From Mycobacterium sp. GA-1841 (GTDB lineage: Bacteria > Actinomycetota > Actinomycetes > Mycobacteriales > Mycobacteriaceae), in the NCBI RefSeq assembly GCF_001954135.1, contig NZ_MBEQ01000037.1:1-41901 (forward strand): a stretch of DNA of 41,901 bases, read 5' to 3'. Position 1 is the first letter of the stretch. The number at the start of each line of letters is the position of its first letter. A program made the position numbers and the translations under genes. The notes under the pieces were generated by a model that saw only the letters and a program-made list of their open reading frames with translations, had not been told where the DNA came from and made no database searches. This document shows positions 7,729 to 14,841 of this stretch, one piece after another.

Positions 7729-8646
7729 GTGCGTTACAGCATCACCTATCCGATGCACACCCACCCGTACCATCCGGATCTGGTGAGTGGCAGCGGAGTG
7801 GCGGCATTGGCGACCGCAGCCGAAGCGGCGGGTTTCGACGGCTTCGGGTTCACCGATCATCCGGCGCCATCTCAGCGTTGGCTTGACGCCGGTGGCCACG
7901 ACGCCGTCGACCCGTTCGTGGCCATGGCCTTCGCCGCGGCCCACACCACGACGTTGCGCCTGGTGCCCAACATCGTGGTACTGCCGTACCGGAACCCGTT
8001 CGTGGTGGCCAAAGCCGGCGCCACCCTCGACCTGCTGTCCGGCGGCCGGTTCACCCTGGCCGTCGGAGTGGGTTATCTCAAGCGGGAATTCGCCGCACTC
8101 GGAGTGTCCTTTGACGAGCGGGCCGCACTGTTCGACGAGGCGCTCGAAGTCATCCGGGGCGTCTGGACCACCGATGACTACACCTACGAGGGCAAGAACT
8201 TCACCGCCCGCGGTATCACCGCTCACCCCAGGCCGGCGGCGACCCCGCACCCGCCGATCTGGATCGGCGGCAACACCTCGGCGGCGCGGGTCCGGGTGGC
8301 CAGACACGGTGACGGTTGGTGCCCGTTCGCCGCACCGCCGGGACTGGCCAAGACGGCCGGAACCGCAGCGATGGACTCGTTGGACGCCTTGGCCACCGGC
8401 ATCGAGGATCTGCGCAAGCGGCTTTCGGCGGCCGGTCGCGATCCCGACGGAATCGACATCGTGTTCAACAACTTCGAGGGCGGTAACCCCGGCGACGACG
8501 ACTTCGATGCCGACGCCTATCTGGCGGGCGTGGAGAAGCTGGCCGCGCTCGGGGTGTCATGGCTGCACGTCACGCTGCCCGGGGACAGCCTGGCGCATGC
8601 GTTGGAGGCCACCGAGAAGTTCGGTAAGACGGTGATCGCCGCCTAG
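7729..8646 (+). CDS. LLM-class flavin/F420-dependent oxidoreductase
   Basis: A 305-residue luciferase-like TIM-barrel protein. Recognisable segments are GFDGFGFTDHPAPSQRW, TTLRLVPNIVVLPYRNP, GATLDLLSGGRFTLAVGVGY and PPIWIGGNTSAARVRVARHG. Mycobacterial members use F420 or FMN to oxidise alcohols or reduce activated C=C bonds; the substrate here is unknown. A GTG at 7729 starting VRYSITYPMHTHPYHPD is chosen because it gives the standard family N-terminus; the longer open frame overlaps the DUF1330 gene. It is the last gene of the P450-ferredoxin-DUF1330 operon and is followed by a strong hairpin shared with the convergent ferredoxin gene. Confidence 0.9.
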   Translation: MRYSITYPMHTHPYHPDLVSGSGVAALATAAEAAGFDGFGFTDHPAPSQRWLDAGGHDAVDPFVAMAFAAAHTTTLRLVPNIVVLPYRNPFVVAKAGATLDLLSGGRFTLAVGVGYLKREFAALGVSFDERAALFDEALEVIRGVWTTDDYTYEGKNFTARGITAHPRPAATPHPPIWIGGNTSAARVRVARHGDGWCPFAAPPGLAKTAGTAAMDSLDALATGIEDLRKRLSAAGRDPDGIDIVFNNFEGGNPGDDDFDADAYLAGVEKLAALGVSWLHVTLPGDSLAHALEATEKFGKTVIAA

Positions 8647-8668
8647 CGCGGGCGGGCCAGGCCGCCGA

Positions 8669-8719
8669 TTTCGACGCCTGGGTTGTGCCGAGTCGCTCGA
8701 AACGACCCAGGCGTCGAAA
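8669..8719. terminator. Bidirectional hairpin between convergent operons
   Basis: Perfect 15-bp inverted repeat (8669-8683 with 8705-8719) around a 21-base loop, between the LLM stop at 8646 (plus) and the ferredoxin stop at 8772 (minus). There is no long T-tract, as is usual for actinobacterial terminators. The rest of the 125-bp gap shows no gene. Confidence 0.65.
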
Positions 8720-8771
8720 ACGGCGCAGTGGTAGGGGAACTAAGCCGGCGTACGAAACTTAGATCGCAGGA

Positions 8772-8972
8772 CTAATCGTCGTCGATCGAGATGGCCTGTC
8801 GCGGGCATTGCCGGACCGCTTCGCGGACCTGCGCCTCGTTCTCCGGCGTCACCTCTTCCTGCAGGACGTGGAGGTAGTCCTGATCATCGAGGTCGAACAC
8901 CTCGGGGATGATCCCCATACAGACTGCGTTGCTCTCACAGATCTCGAAGTCGACGTGAATCTTTTTTGCCAT
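8772..8972 (-). CDS. [3Fe-4S] ferredoxin (Asn-variant), partner of the P450 at 9036
   Basis: A 66-residue ferredoxin. Three cluster cysteines appear as CESNAVC near the N-terminus and QCPRQAI near the C-terminus; Asn occupies the second-ligand position. The C-terminus is acidic (SIDDD). The ATG at 8972 is chosen because AGAAGG lies about 5 bases upstream and the family normally starts just before the first strand; an upstream in-frame start at 8996 lies inside a duplicated spacer. It follows the P450 gene on the same strand by 63 bp that contain a 32-bp tandem duplication. Electron carrier for that P450 by position. Confidence 0.92.
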   Translation of the reverse strand: MAKKIHVDFEICESNAVCMGIIPEVFDLDDQDYLHVLQEEVTPENEAQVREAVRQCPRQAISIDDD

Positions 8973-8976
8973 CAGT

Positions 8977-9037
8977 GCCTTCTGTTCTTCGCGCAAGCGC
9001 TCATCGGCGCCTTCTGTTCTTCGCGCAAGCGCTCATC
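8977..9037. repeat. 29-bp direct repeat, period 32, in a P450-ferredoxin spacer
   Basis: Two identical 29-bp copies (8977-9005 and 9009-9037) separated by 3 bp. On the minus strand each copy carries an ATG, nine following codons and the AGAAGG ribosome-binding site. The duplication therefore gives two ribosome-binding sites and two tiny frames (MSACAKNRRRR and MSACAKNRRRH) between the P450 stop and the ferredoxin start. The P450 stop TGA overlaps the edge of the second copy. Confidence 0.85.
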
Positions 9038-10238
9038 ACCGCAGCACCCTCACCGGCACATTGGAATACCCCGCCACGTTCTGCATCTGAACGCGTCGCA
9101 GGCCATCCCATTTCACCTCGTAACGAGGCATGAAATCGAGCAGCTTCTCCAGGGCGACGACGCTTTCCATCCGGGCCAGGGCCGCACCGAGACAGCTGTG
9201 GATGCCGTACCCGAGCCCCAGGTTCTGGGCCTCGGTGCGATCGCGGTCGATGTCGAAGGTGTCGGCGTCGGTGAACGCGTCGGGATCCCGGTTCGCCGCC
9301 GCACTGATCAGGAACACGGGCTTGCCCGCGGGGATGGTGCCGCTGGGCACATGGGCTTCTTTCAGCGTGTACCGGACGTTGTACTGCACTGGACCTTCGT
9401 AACGCAGCAGTTCCTCGACCGCGGCCGGCACCTTCTCGCGGTCGTCGAGCAGCTTCTGCCACTGCTCGGGATTCTTCGCGAACAACACCGCGGCGGTACC
9501 GATGAGCTTGGTGACGGTCTCGGCGCCGGCTCCGCCGAGCAGGGTGGCGAAGCCAGTGATCTCGATGTCGTCGAGCCGGCGCATCTCACCGTTCTCGCCG
9601 GGGATCTCGGCCGCGATCAGACGGCTGATCATGTCGTCCTGCGGGTTCTCCCGCCGCTTCTGCACCAGGCCGTAGTAGTAGATACCCGTGTCGATGTTGG
9701 CCTGCATACCGGCTTCGGAGTAGCCCATCTGCCCGGGCTCACGCGACAGGCTGGTGTCGATCCAGTGCCGAACCTGTTGGCGGTACTCAGGTTCCACTCC
9801 GGCCATGCGGGTGATCACCTCGACCGGGAACGGCCCGGAGAAGTCCTGCACCACGTCGAATTCGTCGCCGTCGATCTGGCCGAGGTAGCGGTCGATCTGC
9901 TCGATGACGGTATCCTTCTGGGACTGGATCATCCGCGGGGTGAACGCTTTGTTCAGCAGGCTGCGCATGTGCCGATGGTCCGGCGGATCCATGAAGATGA
10001 TCGACTTCTGCGGCGGCTCGTTGCTCTGTACCATCGCCAGATCGCACCCGCGCGACGACGAGAACGCCTCGTGGTCCTTGAGCGCCGCGGCGACGTCCTC
10101 ATGCCGGGTCAACGCGTAGAAGTCGAGATCGGAGTTGTAGTACAGCGGCGCGTCGGTGCGCATCCGTCGGTACATGTCGAACGGGTTCTGGAAGAACTCG
10201 TCGGAGAACGGATCGAAGATCACCTGGGCCTTGGTCAT
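9036..10238 (-). CDS. Cytochrome P450
   Basis: Complete 400-residue soluble P450. The N-terminus contains NPFDMYRRMRTDAPLYYN, like the first P450 of the window. The I-helix reads GGAGAETVTK, the ExxR helix EELLR, and the heme loop LGYGIHSCLGAALAR with Cys349. The first heme-loop residue is Leu instead of the near-invariant Phe, which could alter the heme redox potential. A strong GGAGGAG precedes the ATG at 10238. The next gene on the strand is a three-iron ferredoxin, its likely electron donor. Upstream is a 150-bp spacer holding an ACTGT...ACAGT inverted repeat. Substrate unknown. Confidence 0.94.
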   Translation of the reverse strand: MTKAQVIFDPFSDEFFQNPFDMYRRMRTDAPLYYNSDLDFYALTRHEDVAAALKDHEAFSSSRGCDLAMVQSNEPPQKSIIFMDPPDHRHMRSLLNKAFTPRMIQSQKDTVIEQIDRYLGQIDGDEFDVVQDFSGPFPVEVITRMAGVEPEYRQQVRHWIDTSLSREPGQMGYSEAGMQANIDTGIYYYGLVQKRRENPQDDMISRLIAAEIPGENGEMRRLDDIEITGFATLLGGAGAETVTKLIGTAAVLFAKNPEQWQKLLDDREKVPAAVEELLRYEGPVQYNVRYTLKEAHVPSGTIPAGKPVFLISAAANRDPDAFTDADTFDIDRDRTEAQNLGLGYGIHSCLGAALARMESVVALEKLLDFMPRYEVKWDGLRRVQMQNVAGYSNVPVRVLR

Positions 10239-10304
10239 TGGCTGGCTCCTCCTTCGCGGCGGGCTGTGCCGGAAGCGCAGTGAAACGTTACGGGAAACTG
10301 TGGA

Positions 10305-10321
10305 ACTGTAACGCTAACAGT
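10305..10321. promoter_or_regulatory. Inverted repeat ACTGTnA-n3-TnACAGT, operator candidate
   Basis: A 17-bp near-palindrome 67 bp upstream of the P450 start at 10238, in the 150-bp gap after the HIBADH-like operon. Size and placement suit a TetR-type operator for the P450-ferredoxin pair. A GTTAC/GTAAC pair overlaps nearby. No second copy of the full motif was noticed. Confidence 0.4.
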
Positions 10322-10388
10322 AAACCGATCGGCGGTGTTTGAAAAGCACAAAATAGGTGCTGATCAGGTTCTGTTCTGGACAACGAGG

Positions 10389-11177
10389 TCACTTGAGCGC
10401 GGCGTCGAGCAGGCTCTCCAACCGGCCCAGGTCGCTGCCCAGTTCAGCCGTGGTTCGACGCACCACGGCCACGTCTTTGCCGATGAACTCGCCGACCCTG
10501 GCGATGAAGGCGTCGGCCGAGCCGGTCGCCGCTATTCCGCCCAGCGCCCGGCTTGCCGCGCTGCCGTGGGTGAGCGCGTTCAACAGCGTCTTCTCGTCGA
10601 CGCCGAGCCGATCGCCCAGGCGCACCGCTTCGGCCACCACGCCGATCTGTGCCGCGAACACCGCGTTGTTCACCAGCTTCACCCGTTGCCCGGCGCCGAC
10701 CGGACCCACGTGGAGCACCGGATCGGCATACGCGGTCAGGACCTCGCGGGCGCGGGCGACGGCGTCGTCGGCGCCGCCGGCGAACACCGTGACGGCGCCG
10801 GCCGCGATGTCGTGCGGCCCGCCGCTGACCGGCGCGTCGATGACCGCCACGCCGCGGGCCGCCCCGCGTTCGGCCAGCGCCTCGGCGGTGTGTGGACTGC
10901 CGGTGGTGTGCAGCACCAGGACCGAACCTTCCAGCATGTCGTCGATCAGACCCGGGCAGAGGTCGCGGACCTGATTGTCGGTGAATACGCAGACGATCGC
11001 CACGTCGACGTCGGCGACGGCCGCGACCGGCGAATCGACCGGCTCGGCACCTAGTTCGGCCACCGCGGCGCGCTTGTCGTCATCCCGGCCGAGCGCCCGC
11101 ACCTGGTGGCCGACCGCCGCGAGCCGACGCACCATGGGTGCGCCCATCCGTCCGGCCCCGATGAAACCGACGCGCAT
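10389..11177 (-). CDS. 3-hydroxyisobutyrate dehydrogenase-like beta-hydroxyacid dehydrogenase (copy 1)
   Basis: A 262-residue NAD(P)-dependent beta-hydroxyacid dehydrogenase. Landmarks are the nucleotide motif GFIGAGRMGAPM at the N-terminus, the substrate motif DAPVSGG, and GAGQRVKLVNNAVF with the catalytic Lys and following Asn. The family oxidises 3-hydroxyisobutyrate, tartronate semialdehyde and related 2- or 3-hydroxy acids; the actual substrate is unknown. The ATG at 11177 overlaps the TGA of the second copy (TGATG). It is the last gene of the NuoF-ferredoxin-thiolase-hydrolase operon. A long upstream extension of the frame belongs to the neighbouring gene and is rejected. Confidence 0.92.
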   Translation of the reverse strand: MRVGFIGAGRMGAPMVRRLAAVGHQVRALGRDDDKRAAVAELGAEPVDSPVAAVADVDVAIVCVFTDNQVRDLCPGLIDDMLEGSVLVLHTTGSPHTAEALAERGAARGVAVIDAPVSGGPHDIAAGAVTVFAGGADDAVARAREVLTAYADPVLHVGPVGAGQRVKLVNNAVFAAQIGVVAEAVRLGDRLGVDEKTLLNALTHGSAASRALGGIAATGSADAFIARVGEFIGKDVAVVRRTTAELGSDLGRLESLLDAALK

Positions 11178-11995
11178 CAGCGGGGATGGTTCATGATGGC
11201 CAGCGCATTGTCGGCGGCTTGGAAAACGGCGCCCTGTGGGGCCGACGCGTCGTCGGCCAGGCTGGCGGCATGCCGGCAATCCTTCTGCAGCAGCGCGCCG
11301 GCGATCGGGGCCAGGTTGTCCAGCGTCCCGCCGAACATCGCGATGCTGTTGAGCGCCTTGCTGGTGGCCGACCCGCGGCTGACGACCTCGCACAGCGCGG
11401 TGCGTGGAACACCAAGGGCCTCACCGAGTTCCAGCGCGCTCATGGCCGCGCCGAGGTTCGCGCTGAACAGCAGGTTGTTCAGGATCTTGGCGACCTGGCC
11501 CGCGCCGACGGCGCCCAGGTGCACGATCGGATCGGCATAGGTGGCGAACACCGGACGTACCTTCTCGACAGTCTGCTCGTCACCGCCCACCATCACCAGC
11601 AAGGTGCCGGCCGAGGCCGCGGGCTCGCCACCGCTGACCGGGGCGTCGATGACGGTGACGCCTTGAGCGGCAGCCTTTTCGGCCAGCTCGCGGCAGGTGT
11701 CGGGATGCACGGTGGAGTGGATGGCGATGACGCCACCCGGGGCCAGCCCGGCCAGCACTCCGGACTCGCCGTCGAGCACCTGACGCACGTCGTCGTCACC
11801 GACCACGCACAGGCAGACCAGGTCGCTGGCGGCAGCCAATTCAGCCGGGGTGCCCGCCGTCTTCGCCGCGGTGTCGGCGAACGGTTCCAGCGAGGCCGGG
11901 CGCCGGGCCCACAGGGTGGTCTCGAAGCCGCCTTCGACGATCCGCCGGGCCATCGGCGCCCCCTGGCTGCCCAGCCCGATAAAACCGACTCGCAT
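11177..11995 (-). CDS. 3-hydroxyisobutyrate dehydrogenase-like beta-hydroxyacid dehydrogenase (copy 2)
   Basis: A 272-residue paralogue of the preceding entry with the same landmarks: GFIGLGSQGAPM, IHSTVHPDTCRELAE, DAPVSGGEPAASAGT and GAGQVAKILNNLLF with the catalytic Lys. The copies differ in the substrate-facing C-terminal helices. They may be two specificities (for example two successive hydroxy acids) or subunits of one heteromer. The ATG at 11995 overlaps the TGA of the alpha/beta hydrolase (TGATG). The local order hydrolase then two dehydrogenases suggests oxidation of a branched hydroxy acid released by the hydrolase (inference). Confidence 0.92.
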   Translation of the reverse strand: MRVGFIGLGSQGAPMARRIVEGGFETTLWARRPASLEPFADTAAKTAGTPAELAAASDLVCLCVVGDDDVRQVLDGESGVLAGLAPGGVIAIHSTVHPDTCRELAEKAAAQGVTVIDAPVSGGEPAASAGTLLVMVGGDEQTVEKVRPVFATYADPIVHLGAVGAGQVAKILNNLLFSANLGAAMSALELGEALGVPRTALCEVVSRGSATSKALNSIAMFGGTLDNLAPIAGALLQKDCRHAASLADDASAPQGAVFQAADNALAIMNHPR

Positions 11996-12867
11996 CAACC
12001 TGCCTCCACTTCCACTTCGGTGCCGGCTCGATCTGCCAGGCACTCATCGGCAAACGACAACACCTTGCGGTGATAGTCCGCGGCAGTCAACCCCACGCTG
12101 AGGTTGTGGCCGCTTTCGGGGAGTTCCCCGGTCTGCACCCGCGGTGAGCCGGAGAACATCGCCGCGATGCCGGCCAGCGCCTCGGGGTCGGATTGCCAGA
12201 CGTTCTCGTATTCCCCGGCGAGGAATTGCACGGGCACCCGGACCTTGCCGGCGAGTGCCGGAAAGTCCTGGCTCGCCCAGGTTTTGACGATCTCTCCTTC
12301 GTAAGCCGTTCCGCCGGCGGACAAGCCGGCCCCGATCACGTCGACCGGGTACAACCGCGCCGGCTCCCACAGCAGATCCCGTAGACCACGCGGCCGGGGC
12401 CGTTCGGTCGAAGCGCCGGCGAGGACCGCCCGTGCGCTCTCGTGATAGCGACGGCCGGTGCCGGCAAGTGAGACGCCGAGCACCTCGGACCGTTGCACGG
12501 CCAGGTGCAGAGCCAGTTCGCAGCCCAGCGAATGGCCCAGGAGAAACAGATCCGACGGGCCGGCGATGCGCTCGACCGCGCCGACGGTCAGCGCAACCCG
12601 CTGCTCCGGGGAGACCATCGCATCCGGGTAGGCCGCCGACGCGCCATAGCCGGGGCGGTCGAGCGCGATCACGGTGTACCCCTGGGCCACGGCGAGACGC
12701 AGCAGCGAGAGCTCCGGGTGGCCGGGGCAGTCGAAGTACGCCGACATGGTCGCTCCGCCGTGCAGTGCGACGATGACGGCGCGCGGTTCGGGGGACTCGG
12801 CGACCAACGCCGACATCGGGACGCCGTCGACCATCACCACCCGGGGGTGCGGAGTCGGCGTACTCAT
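11995..12867 (-). CDS. Alpha/beta hydrolase
   Basis: A 290-residue alpha/beta hydrolase with an oxyanion HGG at about 36-38, a strand-turn motif ALDRPGYGAS, the nucleophile elbow GHSLG (Ser113) and a C-terminal His in ESGHNLS. This makes it a complete esterase/thioesterase/C-C hydrolase type enzyme. It lies 14 bp after the DUF35-thiolase and overlaps the following HIBADH-like gene by one base. It could release a hydroxy acid from an ester or CoA thioester for the two dehydrogenases (inference). The ATG at 12867 gives a normal family length. Confidence 0.9.
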   Translation of the reverse strand: MSTPTPHPRVVMVDGVPMSALVAESPEPRAVIVALHGGATMSAYFDCPGHPELSLLRLAVAQGYTVIALDRPGYGASAAYPDAMVSPEQRVALTVGAVERIAGPSDLFLLGHSLGCELALHLAVQRSEVLGVSLAGTGRRYHESARAVLAGASTERPRPRGLRDLLWEPARLYPVDVIGAGLSAGGTAYEGEIVKTWASQDFPALAGKVRVPVQFLAGEYENVWQSDPEALAGIAAMFSGSPRVQTGELPESGHNLSVGLTAADYHRKVLSFADECLADRAGTEVEVEAG

Positions 12868-12881
12868 CGGGCGCGCACGGT

Positions 12882-14537
12882 TCAGTCGTCCCGACGCATC
12901 AGTAGCACGCCGCTGGGCGTCAGGCCACCGCTGCTGGCCACCGCCACGCGGGCATCGGCCACCTGGCGCTCACCGGCCTCCCCGCGCAACTGGGTGACGG
13001 CTTCATGGATCAGCCCCATGCCGTGCGTGCGGCCGTGCGAGAGCTGACCGCCGTGGGTGTTGAGCGGAATGATGCCGTCGCGGGCGATGTTGTGGCCGCC
13101 GTCGAGGAAGTCCTTGGCCTCGCCGATGCCGCAGAAGCCCAGCCCCTCCAGCCAGGACAGGCAGTTGAAGGAGAACCCGTCGTACAGCTCGGCGACGTCG
13201 ACGTCACTGGGACGCAACGAGGTTCGTGACCACATGTGGGCGCTCTGACCCAGCACCTGCGGTTCGTGGGTGAGGGTGGTCTGGTCCCAGTCGAGCCGTT
13301 CGATAATCTGGGTGCCGACGGCTTCGAACAGGATCGGCGGCTTTGCCAGATCCCGTGCGGCGTCCACCGCGGAGACGATGACGGCCACCGCGCCGTCGCA
13401 CGGCACATCACAGTCGTAGAGGCCGAACGGCGTGGTGATCATGCGGGCCGACAGATAGTCGTCCATGGTCAGCGGATCCCGGTAGATCGCCGTCGGATTC
13501 AGTGCCGCGTTGGCGCGCTGGTTCAGCGCGATCCAGCCGAGGGTCTCCCGGGTGGTCCCATATCGGTCGAAATGACGGCCGGCGTTCTGCGCCAACGTGT
13601 GTGCGGCGGAAGTGGCGCCGAACGGGTGCTGCCAGTTGTCGCTGCGGCCACCCATCGGAGGGGACATCTTGCCCTCCTTGACCAGCTGGCCGAACGTCGC
13701 CTCCCACAACGTGCGGAAGCACAACACGTGACGGGCCATCCCGGTGGCCACGGCCATCATCGCCGCGATCACCGAGCCGCCCGGGCCGAAGGTGTCCATG
13801 CCGCCGTTGATCCACGTCGGCCGCAAGCCCAGCGCCCCCTCCAGCGCGCTCACCCCGCCTTCGCCCATCCCGGCGATCGCCAGGCCCGGGTAGGTGGACA
13901 GGCCGTCGATGTCGTCGAACGTCAAACCGGCGTCGGCGACGGCCTTCTCGGCCGCGTCGATGGTCAGCGACAGGGGCGGCACCATCTGGCGACGGCCGAT
14001 CTTGGACATCCCGATCCCGGTGATGGCCGAGTGGTCTTCGAACTTCTCCTTGGTCAGCATCGGCCGGACGTACTTGGCGATGTCCTGGGGCGCGACCGGT
14101 TCGGCGACCGGGGGAGTGGTGGTGGTGTCCGCCGACGGCTTGAACACCGGCAGCCAGACGTCGTCGAGGTGCTGGAAATCGACCTCCACCGGCATGCCGA
14201 GCTTGAGGTCCTCGGCGTCGCATTCGACGATGTTCGTCGTCAAGCGGACCCGAGGATCCTCGGCGATGGCCACCTCGGCCACCACATACGGCGGTGGCAG
14301 GTCGGGGAAGCCGAACCGGTGGTTGACGGTGAACCCGGCCAGCGATGCGCGCCCGGATACGTCGCGCACGCCCATGTTGTGACTGCGGCAGTAGCGGCAG
14401 ATCGGCTGCGGCGGATGGATGAGGGCGCTGCAGTCCTGGCACTCCTGGATACGCAGTACGCCATCGGCGCCCGCGGTCCAGAAGTATTCGTTGAGCGTGG
14501 TGACCGTCGGGAGCGGACGTCCCGGTATCTGTGACAA
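12882..14537 (-). CDS. DUF35 (Zn-ribbon/OB) fused to SCP2-type thiolase, Ltp2-like aldolase candidate
   Basis: A 551-residue fusion. Residues 1-135 form a DUF35 module with a zinc ribbon (Cys33, 36, 47, 50) and an OB fold; residues ~165-551 form a thiolase-fold domain of the lipid-transfer-protein type. Where thiolases carry their nucleophilic Cys the sequence is DTFGPGGSV, with no Cys. LYDGFSFN (Tyr452) and NTHGGQLSHGRTHGMG near 493 are retained. In steroid catabolism Ltp2 lacks the same Cys and, with a DUF35 partner, performs retro-aldol cleavage of a side-chain CoA thioester. This enzyme is therefore a candidate retro-aldolase, with both parts in one chain. It starts 82 bp downstream of the ferredoxin gene and may have its own promoter. 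Confidence 0.9.
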   Translation of the reverse strand: MSQIPGRPLPTVTTLNEYFWTAGADGVLRIQECQDCSALIHPPQPICRYCRSHNMGVRDVSGRASLAGFTVNHRFGFPDLPPPYVVAEVAIAEDPRVRLTTNIVECDAEDLKLGMPVEVDFQHLDDVWLPVFKPSADTTTTPPVAEPVAPQDIAKYVRPMLTKEKFEDHSAITGIGMSKIGRRQMVPPLSLTIDAAEKAVADAGLTFDDIDGLSTYPGLAIAGMGEGGVSALEGALGLRPTWINGGMDTFGPGGSVIAAMMAVATGMARHVLCFRTLWEATFGQLVKEGKMSPPMGGRSDNWQHPFGATSAAHTLAQNAGRHFDRYGTTRETLGWIALNQRANAALNPTAIYRDPLTMDDYLSARMITTPFGLYDCDVPCDGAVAVIVSAVDAARDLAKPPILFEAVGTQIIERLDWDQTTLTHEPQVLGQSAHMWSRTSLRPSDVDVAELYDGFSFNCLSWLEGLGFCGIGEAKDFLDGGHNIARDGIIPLNTHGGQLSHGRTHGMGLIHEAVTQLRGEAGERQVADARVAVASSGGLTPSGVLLMRRDD

Positions 14538-14561
14538 CTCGACTCCGGTGGTAAGCAGGTT

Positions 14562-14577
14562 ATTCTGTGTGGAGAAT
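14562..14577. promoter_or_regulatory. ATTCT-n6-AGAAT everted repeat upstream of the DUF35-thiolase
   Basis: The 82-bp gap between the ferredoxin stop (14620) and the thiolase start (14537) contains ATTCT and AGAAT half-sites facing outward, 25 bp before the start. The half-sites match those of the GAGAAY palindromes at 5796 and 20470 but the geometry differs, so membership of the same regulon is only tentative. Confidence 0.25.
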
Positions 14578-14619
14578 CACGTTACCAGTCTGCGGGAGCG
14601 GTGATCCAGCCCCGGGGCT

Positions 14620-14841
14620 TCAGCCCGCCTCGCGCTCGCCTCGTGTCTCTTTCAGCTCGATGATCGCGTGTACCGGGCAGTCCAGCAGCGCGCGGCGCAC
14701 GGCCTCCTCGTCCGCTGCCGGGATGTTGCCGTCGCCTTTCAGCACGGCATATCCCCAGTCGTCGAGAGGGAAGTACTCCGGCGCGTGCTTGGCACACAAT
14801 CCGAAGCCATCGCACACCGTGCGATCGAGCTTGACTCTCAT
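14620..14841 (-). CDS. [3Fe-4S] ferredoxin (Phe-variant) coupled to the NuoF-like protein
   Basis: A 73-residue ferredoxin with cluster cysteines in CDGFGLC (Cys10, Cys16) and DCPVHAI. Phe13 replaces the second cluster ligand, so a three-iron cluster is expected. A charged tail (KETRGEREAG) extends the C-terminus. The ATG at 14841 overlaps the TGA of the NuoF-like gene as ATGA, so the two proteins should be made in equal amounts; a longer frame upstream is rejected. The pairing suggests NADH to FMN protein to this ferredoxin, then to one or more of the three P450s of the window (inference). Confidence 0.93.
   Translation of the reverse strand: MRVKLDRTVCDGFGLCAKHAPEYFPLDDWGYAVLKGDGNIPAADEEAVRRALLDCPVHAIIELKETRGEREAG

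Noticed and set aside
8808..10283. 491-codon open frame on the plus strand
   Set aside because: Antisense to the P450 at 9036-10238 and the ferredoxin; the sequence is rich in His, Arg, Gly and Val typical of reverse-strand shadows.
13236..14534. 432-codon open frame on the plus strand
   Set aside because: Antisense to the DUF35-thiolase fusion, which has zinc-ribbon and thiolase motifs.
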